Origin: Miltoncostaea sp963770865
Lineage (GTDB): Bacteria > Actinomycetota > Thermoleophilia > Miltoncostaeales > Miltoncostaeaceae
Assembly (NCBI GenBank): GCA_963770865.1
Contig: CAVYRD010000007.1
Span: forward strand, 62,001 to 126,000
DNA length: 64,000 bases
Direction: 5' to 3'
This document shows, in pieces, positions 30,857 through 38,288 of this stretch (positions within the stretch are counted from its first letter, which is position 1; every line of letters begins with the position of its first letter). Below the pieces are notes generated by a model. That model had not been told where the DNA came from. It saw only the letters and a list, made by a program, of their open reading frames with translations, and did not search any database. The translations under genes were made by a program, and so were the position numbers.

Positions 30857-31033
30857 TCAGCCCGCCGTCGCACGGCCGGTGGGCAAAGCCGCGGGGCGGC
30901 GATCTTCGGGTTGGCCCAGGCTGGATACGGGGGGGCGCTCGAAGACTCATCAGGCGCTCGTACCGGCCGACGTTCCCCGGGCTTCGAGGAGTCGCTTCAG
31001 GCTCGCCCGTATCTCTCGCTCCTGGCGTCGCCC

Positions 31034-32281
31034 TCACCCTCCTGCCCCTGCCCCTGCCGCCGCGCCGCCCCCGATCCCCTCGAAGCAGGCCGCCGCCTGA
31101 TCGAGCTGCTCGTCGCCGAGCAGGTGGGCGTAGAGCTGGGCGGTGACGTTCGGGTTGGCGTGCCCGAGCTGGCGGCTGACGACGATCAGGGGGACCCCGG
31201 CGGCCAGCATCAGGCTGGCCGCCGTGTGGCGCAGCCCGTGCGGGCTGACCAGCGGCACCCCCGCGCCGTCCACCAGCCCCGCCCGGCGCAGCGTGCGCGC
31301 GAGGGCCTGGTTGGGGCTGTGGGCGTTCATCGGCCGGCCCGCGGTGCCCGGCCAGACGTAGCCCGCCGGATCGGCTCCCTCGCCGAGCGATCGCGCGCGC
31401 CAGTCCCCGAGCGCCGCCGCGAGGCTCGCGGTGATCGCCACCTTGCGGGCGCGCCGGCCCTTGGTGGTGCGCTCCAGCCGGCGCCCCGGCACCTCGACGA
31501 TGTTCCTGCGCACCCAGAGCCGGCGCCCGGCCAGATCGACATCGCCCCAGCGAAGGCCGATCACCTCTCCGCGCCGAAGCCCCGCCTCGGCCATCGCGCG
31601 GATCATGGTCGCGATCCGCAGGGTCCCGGCGGCGCCGACAAGGCGCCCAAGGCCCTCGGCGTCGAGCACCCGCTCGACCGCCTGGGCAGCATGGGTGTCG
31701 GGGGCGGGCAGGCGAAGACGGCGCGCCGGGTTGGCCTCGATCCGGCCCCACTCGACGCCGGCCTCGAGCACCCGCCGCAGGGTCGCGATCGTGCCGCGGA
31801 TCATCCGCGGCCCGGCGCCCTGGCGCACCAGCTCGCCGACGAACCGCTCACAGCGCTCGCGGGTCACCTGATCAAGCGACAGCTCACCCAGGGCCGGGTC
31901 GATCCGAAGGCGGTAGTCGACCTCGGCGTCGGCGATCGTGTTGGGGCTCAGCACCGGCTCGCGGGCCGCGAGCCAGTCGGCGGCGAGCGCGCGCAGGGTC
32001 CCCGGATCGGCGCGCGCCGGCTCCGGCCCCGGCCGGCCGGCCGCCTGGCGCTTGCGCCGCGCGGCGCGCGCCTGGGTGATCGTGCCGCGGATCGTGAGCG
32101 TCGCGCTGGTCCCCGGCCGGCGGCCCGGCACCAGCACCTGGAAGGCGCAGCCGCAGCGCCGGCCGGAACGAAGGTCGGCGCTCGCCGGGCAGGCCCGGCG
32201 GTGCATCCGGTACAGGCCCGGCTCGATCCGCTCGCGCCATCCGCGCGCGGGAGGGGCCGTCGTGGTAAGGGGTCGCGACAT
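31034..32281 (-). CDS. int: Site-specific tyrosine recombinase (integrase)
   Basis: 415 residues, complete. The N-terminal arm-binding region contains a zinc-like stretch (CPASADLRSGRRCGCAF) and an AP2-like strand; the core-binding domain is at about 120-205 (LAADWLAAREPVLSPNTIAD); the catalytic domain carries AGLRRGEVIGLRWGDV (Arg I), HGLRHTAASLMLAAGV (His-x-x-Arg), LGHANPNVTAQLYAHLL (His and the nucleophilic Tyr). It catalyses integration and excision at the 45-bp att sites in tRNA-Phe. It is transcribed towards the left att, downstream of an excisionase-like gene. The start is the ATG at 32281; no strong Shine-Dalgarno is visible. Confidence 0.94.
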   Translation of the reverse strand: MSRPLTTTAPPARGWRERIEPGLYRMHRRACPASADLRSGRRCGCAFQVLVPGRRPGTSATLTIRGTITQARAARRKRQAAGRPGPEPARADPGTLRALAADWLAAREPVLSPNTIADAEVDYRLRIDPALGELSLDQVTRERCERFVGELVRQGAGPRMIRGTIATLRRVLEAGVEWGRIEANPARRLRLPAPDTHAAQAVERVLDAEGLGRLVGAAGTLRIATMIRAMAEAGLRRGEVIGLRWGDVDLAGRRLWVRRNIVEVPGRRLERTTKGRRARKVAITASLAAALGDWRARSLGEGADPAGYVWPGTAGRPMNAHSPNQALARTLRRAGLVDGAGVPLVSPHGLRHTAASLMLAAGVPLIVVSRQLGHANPNVTAQLYAHLLGDEQLDQAAACFEGIGGGAAAGAGAGG

Positions 32282-32336
32282 CGTCAGGAGGGCGGGCTCT
32301 CGGAGGGTCGGGCAGGGTAGCTTCGCTGGGGCCCGC

Positions 32337-32669
32337 TCATCCAGTCCCGGGCTCCGGCTCGCGCGGCTCGGCCCACCAGCGCCGCCCGCGCACCGGTACG
32401 GGGCCACCGGCCCGCGCAGGCCCGCCCGCACCACCCGTGCGCGTGCTGCCGCGCCTCGACAAGGGCCCGGGAGCCTCGCGCCGCCGCTCCTCCCACGCGG
32501 CCAGGTCCTCGGCGCGCACCAGGAGCCCGCGCCCGGCACGAAAGGCGCCCGCATCGCGCATCAGGGCGCGGGCAGCACGCGGGTCGGCCAGCCGGTAGCG
32601 GGCCATCACCTGGCGGGTGTCCAGAAGCGGCCCGAGCGGCGTCGGGTCGGGGGCGTGCGGATCATCCAT
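32337..32669 (-). CDS. Excisionase-like helix-turn-helix protein
   Basis: 110 residues. LGPLLDTRQVMARYRLADPR, AARALMRDAGAFRAGRGLLV and RAEDLAAWEERRRE match the MerR-like winged helix of Xis/AlpA-type excisionases (turn, recognition helix, RG wing, then ED-LAAW). The C-terminal ~45 residues are an Arg/Gly/Pro-rich tail ending RRWWAEPREPEPGTG. ATG start; 55 bases separate its stop from the integrase start, so they form an operon. Probably directs excision. Confidence 0.75.
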   Translation of the reverse strand: MDDPHAPDPTPLGPLLDTRQVMARYRLADPRAARALMRDAGAFRAGRGLLVRAEDLAAWEERRREAPGPLSRRGSTRTGGAGGPARAGGPVPVRGRRWWAEPREPEPGTG

Positions 32670-32775
32670 AGGCCGCCCCTCGGCAGGCGTGCCCCCTGGC
32701 CGCAGGTCTCCTACCGGGTCAGTTGGCCGGCGCCGCCCGGCTGCAACCCCCTGCGCCCGGCCCGCCGGCCCCGCC

Positions 32776-32827
32776 CATTACGTCCCGCGCCGGGGCCGTC
32801 GAGCGCGCAATTCCGGGACGAAATGCG
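32776..32827. repeat. 52-bp repeat, copy 1, with internal inverted repeat
   Basis: Lies in the 341-bp gap 32670-33010, which otherwise has no gene I can support and contains an 11-G homopolymer at about 32933-32943. It matches 35363-35415: both start CATTACGTCCCG, share CGAGCGCGCAAT, and end CGGGACGAAA. The ends form an 11-of-12 inverted repeat (CATTACGTCCCG against CGGGACGAAATG) about 27 bases apart. Both copies are preceded by GGCCCGCCGGCC. It may be a protein-binding site or a structured RNA of the element. Confidence 0.65.
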
Positions 32828-33010
32828 TCGCGCGTACCCCTTCGCCCGCCCGCCCGCTCGACCGCACACCTCCCATGGGTGCTCGCTCGCCTCGGCCTGC
32901 CGGGGCCGGCCTCGCTCCCCTCCTCCGCCCCCGGGGGGGGGGGCGGCTCGCCCTCATCCACCGCTCGTGCCCCTCGCGTCATCGTGGGGGCGGGGCGCCC
33001 GGGAGCGCCC

Positions 33011-33256
33011 TCAGGTGCTGCACAGGCGCCCGGCCTCGATCAGCTCGCTGATTCGGCCGGGGCTGATGGCGAGGGCCCGCGACGCCTCGGCCACCGTGAT
33101 CCTGGGGTGCGCGCGCACGTAGTCGACGAGGGCGTCGATGCGCCCGCGCTCCTCGTGAGCGCCGCCCACGCACATCAGGCAGTAGTCGCCCGAGAGCATC
33201 GGGCGCGGCTGCCCGCAACCCGCACAGCGCCGCTCGTGTGAGCGTGAGTCGGTCAT
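33011..33256 (-). CDS. Zinc-ribbon/HTH small protein
   Basis: 81 residues. RRCAGCGQPRPMLSGDYCLMCVGG provides a CxxC...CxxC zinc knuckle, followed by a winged or helix-turn-helix stretch ALVDYVRAHPRITVAEASRA and LAISPGRISELIEAGRL. The layout recalls flagellar-operon-type YvyF/TIGR03826 proteins and other MerR-like phage regulators. ATG with AAGGGA upstream. Probably a DNA-binding regulator of the element. Confidence 0.65.
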   Translation of the reverse strand: MTDSRSHERRCAGCGQPRPMLSGDYCLMCVGGAHEERGRIDALVDYVRAHPRITVAEASRALAISPGRISELIEAGRLCST

Positions 33257-33373
33257 GTTGGTGTTCCCTTCCCCATGGCGCGATGAGCATCCGGTTGACT
33301 TCGGGGGTCACATCGGGCCCCCGGCGCCCGGGGTCAATGCCGGCTAGAGAGGGGTTGCCCGGCCCCTCCGCCC

Positions 33374-33751
33374 TCAGCGCGCAGCGACCCAGAGTCGCAG
33401 CGCGTCGGTGGCCGCCTCCTCGACGGTTCCCCCGGCGCCGGTCACCTCCTCGGCTGGCCCGTGAATCCGGCACAGGCGGCTGCCCGACGCGCCAAGATCG
33501 AACTCGACGCGGTTGCCCGCCTCCAGGATCGCCTCCAACGCGGCCCGCAGGCCGGGTCGCAGGATGTGCACGTCGTCTCGTGGTGCGCGCTCGCCCAACG
33601 TCCCCGACCCGGTCGCAGTGCTCCGGCGCGATGGTACGCCCCACGGCGGATCGGAGCAGAGGGGCGCACGCGCGCGGCCGGCGCGCGCGGCCAGGGCCCG
33701 CGTCACGTGCCTGGGCATTTCCTCGCCCACCGCGCGCGCAACGCGCTCCAT
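33374..33751 (-). CDS. Hypothetical protein
   Basis: 125 residues at most. The convincing part is the C-terminal ~65 residues: VHILRPGLRAALEAILEAGN, RVEFDLGASGSRLCRIHGPA and GGTVEEAATDALRLWVAA, a small alpha/beta domain. The N-terminal half is Arg/Ala-rich and may not be translated; an ATG at 33718 and a GTG near 33571 are alternative starts. Not recognised. Confidence 0.4.
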   Translation of the reverse strand: MERVARAVGEEMPRHVTRALAARAGRARAPLCSDPPWGVPSRRSTATGSGTLGERAPRDDVHILRPGLRAALEAILEAGNRVEFDLGASGSRLCRIHGPAEEVTGAGGTVEEAATDALRLWVAAR

Positions 33752-33769
33752 GGGCCGATCACGACGGGC

Positions 33770-34069
33770 ATGTGCCCACCATCACCTCTCACAACCCGTG
33801 CCCGGCGCCCTGCCGAGCGCCTTCGTCCCTGCACCGCCTGCGGCGCCGACGCCCTCGGCCTCGTCCTGGGGATCTGCGTCTCCTGCCGCGAAGGCCACAA
33901 GGAGCACCTGGAGCGGGCTCGCGGCCGCTCCGAGCCCGGCTCCCACGGTGGCGCCTGCGGCCTGTGCGCGGCGCCGATCGACTCGGGTCACTACTGCGGG
34001 GACTGCCAGCGGCGCTTCAGCACGGCCTCCACCGGCGCGCGCCAGGCGCCGGGACCGCATCGTCGCTGA
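33770..34069 (+). CDS. Small double zinc-ribbon protein
   Basis: 99 residues with two zinc-ribbon-like units: RPCTACGADALGLVLGICVS-CREG and CGLCAAPIDSGHYCGDCQRRF. Between them lies a charged helix (HKEHLERARGRSEPG). ATG at 33770. Probably a nucleic-acid- or protein-binding adaptor. It is one of at least four cysteine-knuckle proteins in the element. Confidence 0.55.
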   Translation: MCPPSPLTTRARRPAERLRPCTACGADALGLVLGICVSCREGHKEHLERARGRSEPGSHGGACGLCAAPIDSGHYCGDCQRRFSTASTGARQAPGPHRR

Positions 34070-34209
34070 GCGGTCCGTCCTGCCGGATCCTCGCGGGCCG
34101 CCCTGGGGCACTGGGCGCCCGCGATGGACGACCGGCTCGGTCATCGACCGCGGCCGAGCCACATTCACCTGGGCCCGCGTGGGCGGTCGCCCTCACGCAG
34201 GAGGTATGC

Positions 34210-34575
34210 ATGAGCAGACGGCTCACCGGCATCATGGCGGGGTTGGCCCTGGCCCTTGGCGCGTCAGGGATGGGCTACGCCTTCGCCGCCTCCAACGCCG
34301 CGCCCTCGTCCGCCGCGGGGTCCGGCTCGGGCCCCATCAGCGGCTACACGGTGACCTCGATCGGCTACTCATTGAATGCGACGACGCCGACCAACCTCGA
34401 CGCGGTGACCTTCACCCTGAGCCCCCCGACGGCCGCAAGGCTCACGGTCCAGCTCACGAGCGGCGGGCCGTCCGACGCCTGCGCCAACACGGCCGGCAGC
34501 GTCTTCTGCGACACGACCAGCCCCCAGGCGAGCCTTGCGGGCGCGGACCAGCTGACCGTGCTGGCGGTCCAGTAG
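34210..34575 (+). CDS. Small secreted protein
   Basis: 121 residues. A Sec signal peptide (MSRRLTGIMAGLALALGASG, cleavage near AFAASNA) is followed by a Ser/Gly/Ala linker and a beta-rich domain (ISGYTVTSIGYSLNATTPTN, VTFTLSPPTAARLTVQLTSG) with one Cys pair (DACANTAGSVFCDTTS) that could form a disulfide. It resembles SipW/TasA-type secreted beta proteins only loosely. A strong CAGGAGGT ribosome-binding site lies five bases before the ATG, so it is probably well expressed. Confidence 0.7.
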   Translation: MSRRLTGIMAGLALALGASGMGYAFAASNAAPSSAAGSGSGPISGYTVTSIGYSLNATTPTNLDAVTFTLSPPTAARLTVQLTSGGPSDACANTAGSVFCDTTSPQASLAGADQLTVLAVQ

Positions 34576-34675
34576 GGCCGAGCGCCGGTCGGTGCAGGTC
34601 TGGCGCGGCTGCGTCGGCGCGCGAGCCCTCATCGCGCTCGGGCGTCCCCACCCGGGACAATGCCCTGTAAAGGGG

Positions 34676-34703
34676 GCGTGGATGGATGTCCATCCATCCA
34701 CGC
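34676..34703. promoter_or_regulatory. 28-bp near-perfect palindrome (13-bp arms)
   Basis: Arms GCGTGGATGGATG and CATCCATCCACGC separated by TC. It lies between the secreted-protein gene and the small gene at 34836, 132 bases upstream of the latter. With no T tract it reads more as a dimeric regulator operator than as a terminator; the TGGA/TGGA tandem inside each arm is notable. Confidence 0.5.
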
Positions 34704-34835
34704 ATGCCGCACCCCGCGACCCGCCTGCCCCGACGGGGAGGCCAAGGGCTGAGGCCGGGCCGAGAGGGCGAAGTGCCCATCGCGGGATCGCGCGTGCCGG
34801 CCGATCTTCAAGGGTATGAGCAGGGGCCCTCGACG

Positions 34836-35129
34836 ATGACGCGCGATCTCGACCGTTGTCGCTGCTGCGGCAGCGACCTCGTCTACATGGAGAGCGCGGT
34901 GCGGGTGGGCGATGCGTGGCGGATCGCGCGCCGCTGCCCCAACTGCGAGTGGCGGCACGTGGGGCTGTTCGGCCAGGGAGCGATGGACCATCTCAACGAT
35001 GCCCTCAGCACGGGAACCGAGGACCTCCTCTTCGTCCTGCGCGCGTTCGAGCAGGCCCGCATGGCGGCGGATGCCGAACGGCTGATCGACGCCCTCCAGG
35101 CCGACCGCATCGAGCCCCTGGACTTCTAG
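34836..35129 (+). CDS. Zinc-ribbon protein
   Basis: 97 residues: CRCCGSDLVYMESAVRVGDA and RRCPNCEWRHVGLFGQGAMD form a CxxC...CxxC zinc ribbon, followed by two helices (DALSTGTEDLLFVLRAFEQA, RMAADAERLIDALQADRIEP). Similar proteins are scattered in Thermoleophilia; function unknown. ATG start chosen at 34836 because the upstream frame lacks coding character. Confidence 0.65.
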   Translation: MTRDLDRCRCCGSDLVYMESAVRVGDAWRIARRCPNCEWRHVGLFGQGAMDHLNDALSTGTEDLLFVLRAFEQARMAADAERLIDALQADRIEPLDF

Positions 35130-35362
35130 GGCGCCCGGCTCCTGCCTCACGGCGGAGCGTGGGGTCGCCTAGCGCCAGGTCGCGCTGTGGGGCACGTGAG
35201 CGCACCCACCTGGCCAGGGGCTCACGCAGGGGCCTGGTCAGGGACGCGCCCTGGGGCGCGGGCCCTCGATCCCGTGCCAGGACCTGGGGCCCCGCCCATC
35301 CGGTGGCGGGCCGTGGCGCGCTGGCGTCCAGCGCAGCGCGCCCGCCGATCAGGCCCGCCGGC

Positions 35363-35415
35363 CATTACGTCCCGCCCAAGGGGCGCCCGAGCGCGCAATC
35401 GCGGGACGAAACGCG
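35363..35415. repeat. 52-bp repeat, copy 2
   Basis: Partner of 32776-32827 (see there). It lies in the 514-bp convergent gap 35130-35643, 115 bp left of the iteron-like array. The CGTCCCG/CGGGACG inverted arms are conserved between the copies while the loop differs, suggesting selection on structure or on a dimeric site. Confidence 0.65.
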
Positions 35416-35530
35416 ACTCCGCGCGATCGGCCGAGGGCGCCCCCGCCCGAGGCGATGGCCGCCGCGGGCCTCGCTGCGCCGGCCGCCCCAGCCCAGCCCG
35501 GCGCCCGCTTCCTGGCGCTCTCGGGGACCT

Positions 35531-35617
35531 GACGTCAAGACGTCCAGACGTCAAGACGTCCAGACGTCTACCCCTGACGTCCAGACGTCTACCCCTTACG
35601 CTCGGACGTCTACCCCC
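35531..35617. repeat. Iteron-like array of eight GACGTC units
   Basis: GACGTC occurs at 35531, 35539, 35547, 35555, 35563, 35576, 35584 and 35605. The first five are spaced exactly 8 bp (alternating AA and CA tails). The longer unit GACGTCTACCCC recurs at 35563, 35584 and 35605, exactly 21 bp or two helical turns apart. It sits in a convergent intergenic region, where promoters are not expected, so an origin of replication, partition or transfer site is more likely than an operator. Confidence 0.75.
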
Positions 35618-35643
35618 TGCCGCCCGAGCCCACCGGCTCTCGC

Positions 35644-36345
35644 CTATTCGCCCCCCAGCCGCCTGCGCGGGGCCGCGGCCCGGGCGGCGGCGTGCGCGTC
35701 CCTATCGCGCTTGGCCTTGGCGCGCGCCTCGGGGGGAAGGTCCTTCAGGTAGCGCGTGAGCGTGTCCGGGCTCATCGCAGAGGCCCGCCCGACGATCCGT
35801 TCGTGCCGCTCGGGCTCGGTGCGCGCCAGATCGATGAGGGCCGCGACCGCCAGGCCCTGGGTCCCCAGCCGCACCCAGGCAGCGACGAGGAACTCCTGGC
35901 AGGCCGCGATCCGGCGCGCGTCGGCGGGCCGGCGCACCGCGCGCGTCGCCTGGCCGGCCCGCCGCTGGGCCGCCCGCAGGCGCTCGCGGGCGAGGCCGCC
36001 CTCGTGGCGCTGGCGGTCCCAGTCGCCGACCACCAGGGCGCGCTCGTCATCCAGGAGGCCCACCACCCGCTCCCAGAGCTCAGGGTGATCGGCCAGCAGC
36101 TGGCGCACCCGCTCGGGGTGGCCGTAGCTCGGGGCCACCGGAAAGACCCGCGCCCCGCAGATCTCGCAGGCAAAGCCCGAGGGCGTGCGCGGGCTCTCGG
36201 GCAGGTAGGCGACCCGCGCCGGCGATCGCGCCTGGCCGGGGTGGGTGAGGTCGCGCGTCGGGTCGAAGTCGGCCTGGCCGTGGGCCTCCACCAGGTGCGC
36301 GGCCGCGGCCGCGATCACCTCGGGGCGGGGGCTCGTCTCTCGCAT
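35644..36345 (-). CDS. Hypothetical element protein next to the iteron-like array
   Basis: 233 residues. The N-terminal part is acidic and His-rich (VIAAAAAHLVEAHGQADFDP); a CEICGARVFPV knuckle sits near residue 58; the middle is strongly helical (RERLRAAQRRAGQATRAVRR, FLVAAWVRLGTQGLAVAALI); the C-terminus has an HTH-like MSPDTLTRYLKDLPPEARAK and a basic tail. Not recognised. Its position beside the iterons makes a DNA-binding replication or partition protein conceivable, but no Rep motif is seen. ATG at 36345. Confidence 0.55.
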   Translation of the reverse strand: MRETSPRPEVIAAAAAHLVEAHGQADFDPTRDLTHPGQARSPARVAYLPESPRTPSGFACEICGARVFPVAPSYGHPERVRQLLADHPELWERVVGLLDDERALVVGDWDRQRHEGGLARERLRAAQRRAGQATRAVRRPADARRIAACQEFLVAAWVRLGTQGLAVAALIDLARTEPERHERIVGRASAMSPDTLTRYLKDLPPEARAKAKRDRDAHAAARAAAPRRRLGGE

Positions 36346-36496
36346 CGTGGTGGCCTGGTCTCTCCCGGGGACGGGTCCGCCCTGTGGCAAGGGCGCTCGC
36401 GGAGCGTCGACCAATACACCCGCCCCCGGACGCCCGCGGGTCCAAGTGACCGGGTAAGGGACCTGCGCACCCCGGCTGCCGGCGCCGAGCGCGGGG

Positions 36497-37324
36497 GTGA
36501 TGGCCGGCCGCGCGACACCCACGCCACAGGGCGCCCCCGACACGACGCCGGGGCGCTGCGCGGCCTGCGCGCGAGCGCTGGTGCAGCCCGCGCGCGGCCG
36601 GCGGCGCACTCACTGCTCGGCGGCCTGTCGAAAGCGCGCCTACCGGGCCCGTCAGGCGGAGGGCACGCGCCGCGGTCTGGTGCGCCTGGTGGAGGGTGAT
36701 GCCCTCGCTTTCCTCGCGACGCTTGCGCCCGAGAGCGTCGATCTGGTCGTGACCGACCCGCCCTATGCCTTCGCCCGCGGGACGACCTACTTCCGCCGCT
36801 GGTTCGCCGACCTTCCCGACGCGGCCTGGCCCGAGGTCCTTCGGGCCCTCTACCGGGTGCTTCGCCCCGACCGCCACGCCTACCTGATCTGCGACCGGCG
36901 CACGCGCGATCTGTTCGGCGCCGCGGCCACCGGCGCCGGCTTTCGCCTGGCGGAGACGCTCGTCTGGGACAAGGGCTCGATCGGCCTCGGCGGTGGCGCC
37001 TGGCGTCCCCAGCACGAGTACGTCCTGTTCCTCGCCAAGGGCTCGCGCGCCGGCAACCGGCGCGACCTCGGCACGGTGCTCTACGCCCCGCGCCCGGGAC
37101 GGGGGGCCTACCCCACCGAGAAGCCCCAAGCCCTCCTTCGCCCCCTGATCGCGCAGTCGAGTGCGCCCGGCGAGCTGGTGCTCGATCCCTTCTGCGGCTC
37201 GGGGGGCGTGGGGCGGGCGGCGCGCGACCTTGGGCGGCGGGCGCTGCTGTGCGACGTGGACGCGAGCACCGCGGCGCGCCGATTGCGTCTCGTCGCGAGG
37301 GCTCTGGAGCACGCGGAAGCGTGA
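36497..37324 (+). CDS. Orphan beta-class DNA methyltransferase with N-terminal zinc finger
   Basis: 275 residues. An N-terminal CAACARAL...THCSAACRKRAYRAR zinc finger precedes the catalytic domain. Motif IV VTDPPYAFA is at about residues 86-92 and the SAM-binding motif I DPFCGSGGVGRAARD near 228-242; this order is that of beta-class N6-adenine or N4-cytosine methyltransferases. LVWDKGSIGLGGGAWRPQHE and PTEKPQALLRPLIA are typical of the family. No restriction endonuclease is adjacent, so it may control element biology or protect against host restriction. GTG start at 36497, or the ATG three bases later. Confidence 0.88.
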   Translation: MMAGRATPTPQGAPDTTPGRCAACARALVQPARGRRRTHCSAACRKRAYRARQAEGTRRGLVRLVEGDALAFLATLAPESVDLVVTDPPYAFARGTTYFRRWFADLPDAAWPEVLRALYRVLRPDRHAYLICDRRTRDLFGAAATGAGFRLAETLVWDKGSIGLGGGAWRPQHEYVLFLAKGSRAGNRRDLGTVLYAPRPGRGAYPTEKPQALLRPLIAQSSAPGELVLDPFCGSGGVGRAARDLGRRALLCDVDASTAARRLRLVARALEHAEA

Positions 37325-37353
37325 CGAGACGGTCTGGTGGCAGAGGGCGCGGG

Positions 37354-37800
37354 CTAGGGCGGGTCGCACCCGCTCAGCCTGACCGCCGCCATCATCCAGC
37401 CGACACCGTCTGAATCCCCCTCCCAGAGGGCGATTGCGCCGGCAGCCAGCGCCAGCGCCATTGGAGTGCCCTGACCGAGCTCCAGCGCCTGCAGGGCGGC
37501 CATCGCGGAGAGCCAGCGCAAGGCATCGATTCTCGACAGGGCCTCCTCGTCGCACTCACCGGCGCCCGGCGGCGGGAACGGGTGCTCATCGGGCGCCGAC
37601 GCGGGTGGCGGCCAGGTCCGCAACCGATCGATGAGCGGTTGGATCATCGCGATCGCCACGGCGAGGTCCGTCCAGCGATCGCCCCGGCCGACCCGCGCGA
37701 CAAAGCGCGCCAGGAGATCCGAGAGGGGATCGTCGGGCGAAAGCAGCGCACGCGCCCGTGTGGCCGAGGCGACCAGCTCGTTGGCCCATCTTTCCCTCAC
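37354..37800 (-). CDS. Hypothetical helical protein downstream of the TPP riboswitch
   Basis: 148 residues from the GTG at 37800: VRERWANELVASATRARALL, LLARFVARVGRGDRWTDLAV, RIDALRWLSAMAALQALELG, TPMALALAAGAIALWEGDSD. All helical, slightly acidic, no metal or catalytic motifs. Not recognised and not similar to thiamine genes. It is the first sizeable frame on the strand read from the riboswitch, about 245 bases downstream of it. The frame is open back to 38013, but that region has little coding character. Confidence 0.45.
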   Translation of the reverse strand: MRERWANELVASATRARALLSPDDPLSDLLARFVARVGRGDRWTDLAVAIAMIQPLIDRLRTWPPPASAPDEHPFPPPGAGECDEEALSRIDALRWLSAMAALQALELGQGTPMALALAAGAIALWEGDSDGVGWMMAAVRLSGCDPP

Positions 37801-37840
37801 GCGCGTTGCCTGCGGCGGGAACTGAACCCGGGGCTCGGAG

Positions 37841-38044
37841 TCATCGACGCCACCCGGGGCCCGAGGCCCGGGGAGCGAGGCATCGACTAGGCCCCTGCCC
37901 GCCCGGTTGGTTCCCTGAGATGGAGAGCGAGGCCGCGATGCAGGAGCGCAGCGACACCTCGACCCTGCGGCGAGACGATGGGAGCCGAGGCGGGACACAC
38001 CGCCTCGCGTCACATCTCAACCCGAAGAACGCGCGGCGCGCCAT
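37841..38044 (-). CDS. Short ORF opening directly behind the TPP riboswitch (doubtful)
   Basis: 67 codons starting at the ATG that follows the riboswitch by two bases (GGGAGACCATGG): MARRAFFGLRCDARRCVPPR and so on. The Arg/Cys/Ser-rich sequence does not look like a folded protein or a thiamine enzyme. It may be the wreck of a lost riboswitch-controlled gene, or merely an open frame. Confidence 0.25.
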   Translation of the reverse strand: MARRAFFGLRCDARRCVPPRLPSSRRRVEVSLRSCIAASLSISGNQPGGQGPSRCLAPRASGPGWRR

Positions 38045-38045
38045 G

Positions 38046-38140
38046 GTCTCCCTTCGCTGGCATTACCCAGATCAGGTTCGACGGGTCGGCGCTAGGAAGC
38101 GCCCTCTCAGCCCCTCGCAAAGGGGCCCCCCGGTGGACAG
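38046..38140 (-). ncRNA. TPP (THI-box) riboswitch
   Basis: The minus strand contains the hallmark pieces in order: GGGGCTGAGAGGGCGC (the CUGAGA of J3-2/P3), a P3 hairpin GGCGCTTCCTAGCGCC, GACCCGTCGAACCTGATC and TGGGTAATGCCAGCGAAGGG, closing with GGGAGACC just before an ATG. All nucleotides that contact the pyrimidine and pyrophosphate in known TPP aptamers appear intact. A -10-like TAGAGT lies a few bases upstream. In Actinobacteria this riboswitch controls thiamine synthesis or transport, but no thi gene follows here. Confidence 0.92.
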
Positions 38141-38148
38141 CGTCGGCG

Positions 38149-38154
38149 ACTCTA
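38149..38154 (-). promoter_or_regulatory. Probable -10 element driving the TPP riboswitch
   Basis: TAGAGT on the minus strand lies 9-10 bases upstream of the first base of the aptamer, a spacing that puts the transcription start right at the riboswitch. No clear -35. Confidence 0.5.
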
Positions 38155-38288
38155 GCGGGTTTCTGGTCGATCGCGCTCGGCGGCCTTCCTCGTCACTCGC
38201 CGTGAGTCGCCCCCTGCGCCCTCCGAGCGGCCGTCCCGCCGCGGGATGCCAGGCGGGGCTCGGTTGGGGCAGGAAGGGCCTTCCCCAT

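Noticed and set aside
32933..32943. 11-G homopolymer as a phase-variation switch
   Set aside because: It lies in an intergenic gap with no supported gene or promoter at a suitable distance; kept only as a remark.
35531..35617. CRISPR array
   Set aside because: Repeats are 6-12 bp with 8-21 bp periods and no unique spacers of CRISPR size; no cas genes.
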